From: an uncultured Flavobacteriales bacterium
Lineage (GTDB): Bacteria; Bacteroidota; Bacteroidia; Flavobacteriales_D; Sanyastnellaceae
NCBI GenBank assembly: GCA_937996585.1
Contig: CALKUW010000154.1
Coordinates: 1-14,947, forward strand
Direction of reading: 5' to 3'
Length of the DNA: 14,947 nucleotides
The notes beneath the pieces were generated by a model, which was not told the DNA's origin, searched no databases, and was given only the letters and a program-made list of their open reading frames with translations. How positions within the stretch are numbered: the stretch's first letter is position 1; each line of letters begins with the position of its first letter. Below, in pieces: positions 13,299 through 14,947 of the stretch. A program made the translations under genes and the position numbers.

Positions 13299-14525
13299 AT
13301 GGCGGATCGCGAAATCAACTGCTCGTTTTGTGGGCGCAAGAAGTCGGAAGTCGACATCCTCATTGCGGGGGTGACGGGCCACATCTGCGACCATTGCATC
13401 GAGCAGGCGGACGCCATCGTGAAGGAGGAACGCCACTCCGACGGCGATGGCGGATTCGATCCCGGGCTGCAACTGGAACGTCCTGCCGACATCAAGCGGT
13501 TCTTGGACGATTACGTCATCGGTCAGGAGAATGCGAAGCGGACGCTCAGCGTGGCGGTGTACAATCACTACAAGCGACTCGCCCATCCTGCCGAAGGAGA
13601 CGATGTCGAAATCGACAAATCCAACATCGTCCTGGTGGGCGCGACCGGAACCGGAAAGACCCTGCTGGCGCGCAGCATTGCCCGCCTGCTGAAGGTGCCT
13701 TTCTGCATTGCCGACGCGACCATCCTCACAGAGGCGGGCTACGTAGGTGAAGACGTGGAGAGCGTGCTTTCCCGACTGCTCCAGTCTGCGGACTACGACG
13801 TGGCCAAGGCGCAACGCGGCATCGTTTTCATCGACGAGATCGACAAGATTGCCCGCAAGAGTGACAACCCGTCCATCACGCGTGACGTGAGCGGAGAGGG
13901 CGTTCAGCAGGCTTTGCTGAAGTTGCTCGAAGGTGCCGAGGTGAACGTGCCCCCCCAAGGTGGCCGCAAACACCCAGAGCAAAAGCTGATCACCATCGAT
14001 ACGCGGAACATCCTCTTCATCTGCGGGGGAGCTTTCAGTGGCATCGAACAGCACATCGAGCGGCGGATTGCCACCTCCAGCATCGGATTCAATACCGGAG
14101 CAGACGCGCGTCCGGAAACATTGCTCTCCGCCATTGCACCAGCCGATCTCCGCAGCTTTGGCCTCATTCCGGAGCTCATCGGCCGATTCCCTGTGCTGAC
14201 GCACCTCGACCCGCTCGATCCGGATGCGCTTCGCCGCATTCTGACCGAGCCCAAGAACGCACTGATCAAGCAGTACCAACGCCTGTTTGAACTGGATGGG
14301 ATTGCCCTTCAATTCGATGCTGACGCCCTCGATTTCATCGTGGAAAAGGCGGTGGAGTGCAAGCTGGGCGCCCGCGGCTTGCGCAGCATTTGTGAAGCGG
14401 TCCTGAGCGACGCCATGTTCGAACTTCCCGGAAAGGAAGGGGTCGATGAGCTGCGCGTCACCGGCGAATATGCCCGCCAGCAATTCGACGACAGCGATCA
14501 GAGTCGGCTGAAAGTCGCTTCCTGA
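13299..14525 (+). CDS. clpX: ATP-dependent Clp protease ATP-binding subunit ClpX
   Basis: ClpX is the hexameric AAA+ unfoldase that recognises tagged substrates and threads them into ClpP. The 408-residue product is complete. The N-terminal zinc-binding domain has Cys8, Cys11, Cys30 and Cys33. Walker A is GATGTGKT (114-121) and Walker B is VFIDEID (176-182). Pore loop 1 is GYVG (147-150), the RKH loop is GGRKHPEQ (223-225), and the ClpP-docking IGF tripeptide is at 262-264 in SSIGFNTG. Sensor 2 is GARGLRS (357-363). All functional landmarks are intact, so it should be active with the ClpP encoded directly upstream. It lies 7 bases after clpP and 7 bases before mutS. Confidence 0.98.
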   Translation: MADREINCSFCGRKKSEVDILIAGVTGHICDHCIEQADAIVKEERHSDGDGGFDPGLQLERPADIKRFLDDYVIGQENAKRTLSVAVYNHYKRLAHPAEGDDVEIDKSNIVLVGATGTGKTLLARSIARLLKVPFCIADATILTEAGYVGEDVESVLSRLLQSADYDVAKAQRGIVFIDEIDKIARKSDNPSITRDVSGEGVQQALLKLLEGAEVNVPPQGGRKHPEQKLITIDTRNILFICGGAFSGIEQHIERRIATSSIGFNTGADARPETLLSAIAPADLRSFGLIPELIGRFPVLTHLDPLDPDALRRILTEPKNALIKQYQRLFELDGIALQFDADALDFIVEKAVECKLGARGLRSICEAVLSDAMFELPGKEGVDELRVTGEYARQQFDDSDQSRLKVAS

Positions 14526-14532
14526 ACGCGCC

Positions 14533-14947
14533 ATGGCCAAGGCCGCGGCAACATCCACCAAGAAAAAGGGCGCCAAGGAAACGCCCCTGATGGCGCAATA
14601 CAACCGCGTCAAGGCACAACACCCGGACGCACTCCTGCTTTTCCGGGTGGGCGATTTCTACGAGACTTTCGGGCAGGACGCCGTCACTGCGGCCAAGGTC
14701 CTCAACATCGTCCTTACCGCCAGGAAAAATGGAGCGGCCTCGGAAGTTGAACTGGCCGGCTTCCCCCACCATGCATTGGAGACCTACCTCCCCAAGCTGG
14801 TCCGCGCGGGCCATCGCGTAGCGGTCTGCGACCAGCTCGAAGACCCCAAGACCACCAAGACCATCGTCAAGCGGGGCGTCACCGAGATGGTGACGCCCGG
14901 CGTCGCCCTCAATGACGAGGTGCTCGAGGCGCGTGAAAACAACTGGC
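14533..14947 (+). CDS. mutS: DNA mismatch repair protein MutS (N-terminal fragment, runs off window)
   Basis: MutS recognises mispaired bases and small loops and recruits MutL. Only the first 138 residues are in the window. After a short basic Ala/Lys leader, the mismatch-recognition domain begins with ETPLMAQYNRVKAQHPDALL. It contains the diagnostic Phe-x-Glu motif in GDFYETF (Phe42 and Glu44), which stacks on the mismatch, followed by conserved blocks such as AGFPHHALETYLPKLVRAGHRVAVCDQLEDP and VKRGVTEMVTPG. ATG at 14533 is 7 bases after the clpX stop, so mutS is probably transcribed with clpP-clpX. The lever, clamp and ATPase domains lie beyond the right edge. Confidence 0.96.
   Translation, partial: MAKAAATSTKKKGAKETPLMAQYNRVKAQHPDALLLFRVGDFYETFGQDAVTAAKVLNIVLTARKNGAASEVELAGFPHHALETYLPKLVRAGHRVAVCDQLEDPKTTKTIVKRGVTEMVTPGVALNDEVLEARENNW

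Noticed and set aside
13161..14612. A 483-codon minus-strand frame opposite clpP, clpX and mutS
   Set aside because: It spans three well-supported genes on the other strand and has no domain of its own.

Overview
This window looks like a GC-rich member of the Bacteroidota, most likely near the Flavobacteriales. The clues are: a tig-clpP-clpX run with ClpP and ClpX sequences of Bacteroidota style; a secreted protein built from lamin-tail and OB-like modules joined by Cys/Asp linkers of the GCTDPEATNYDPN type; almost no Shine-Dalgarno sequences; and promoter boxes close to the Bacteroidota pattern TTTG-N19-TAnnTTTG. The genus cannot be named from this sequence alone.

Layout. (1) 1-2198, minus: the N-terminal 732 residues of a large secreted modular protein that runs off the left edge. 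(2) 2308-4112, minus: ribonuclease HII (rnhB) downstream of a family 4 glycosyltransferase, the two overlapping by one base; a nested inverted repeat separates rnhB from the secreted protein. (3) 4245-6703, plus: a polysaccharide co-polymerase (Wzz-like) and an O-antigen ligase/polymerase (Wzy/WaaL-like) overlapping by four bases. With the divergent glycosyltransferase they form a small surface-polysaccharide locus. (4) 6684-11007, minus: two outer-membrane-type proteins overlapping by seven bases, then elongation factor P (efp), then a GAF-SpoIIE/PP2C phosphatase; its end overlaps the ligase tail-to-tail. (5) 11091-14947, plus: tRNA-Leu(UAG), trigger factor, clpP, clpX and the start of mutS. 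This is a protein-quality-control block: the chaperone at the ribosome exit, then the AAA+ unfoldase and its peptidase, with mismatch repair appended.

Most of the window is ordinary conserved gene content seen in a GC-rich genome, where long antisense open frames are common and misleading. The observations most worth a second look are the EF-P tip loop, which carries Arg where Lys is usual and lacks the PGKG motif; the poorly characterised pair of outer-membrane proteins coupled to it; the module layout of the secreted protein; and promoter boxes placed so close to start codons that the transcripts should be nearly leaderless. I found no CRISPR array, transposase, phage gene or toxin-antitoxin pair, and no complete new system that I could defend.
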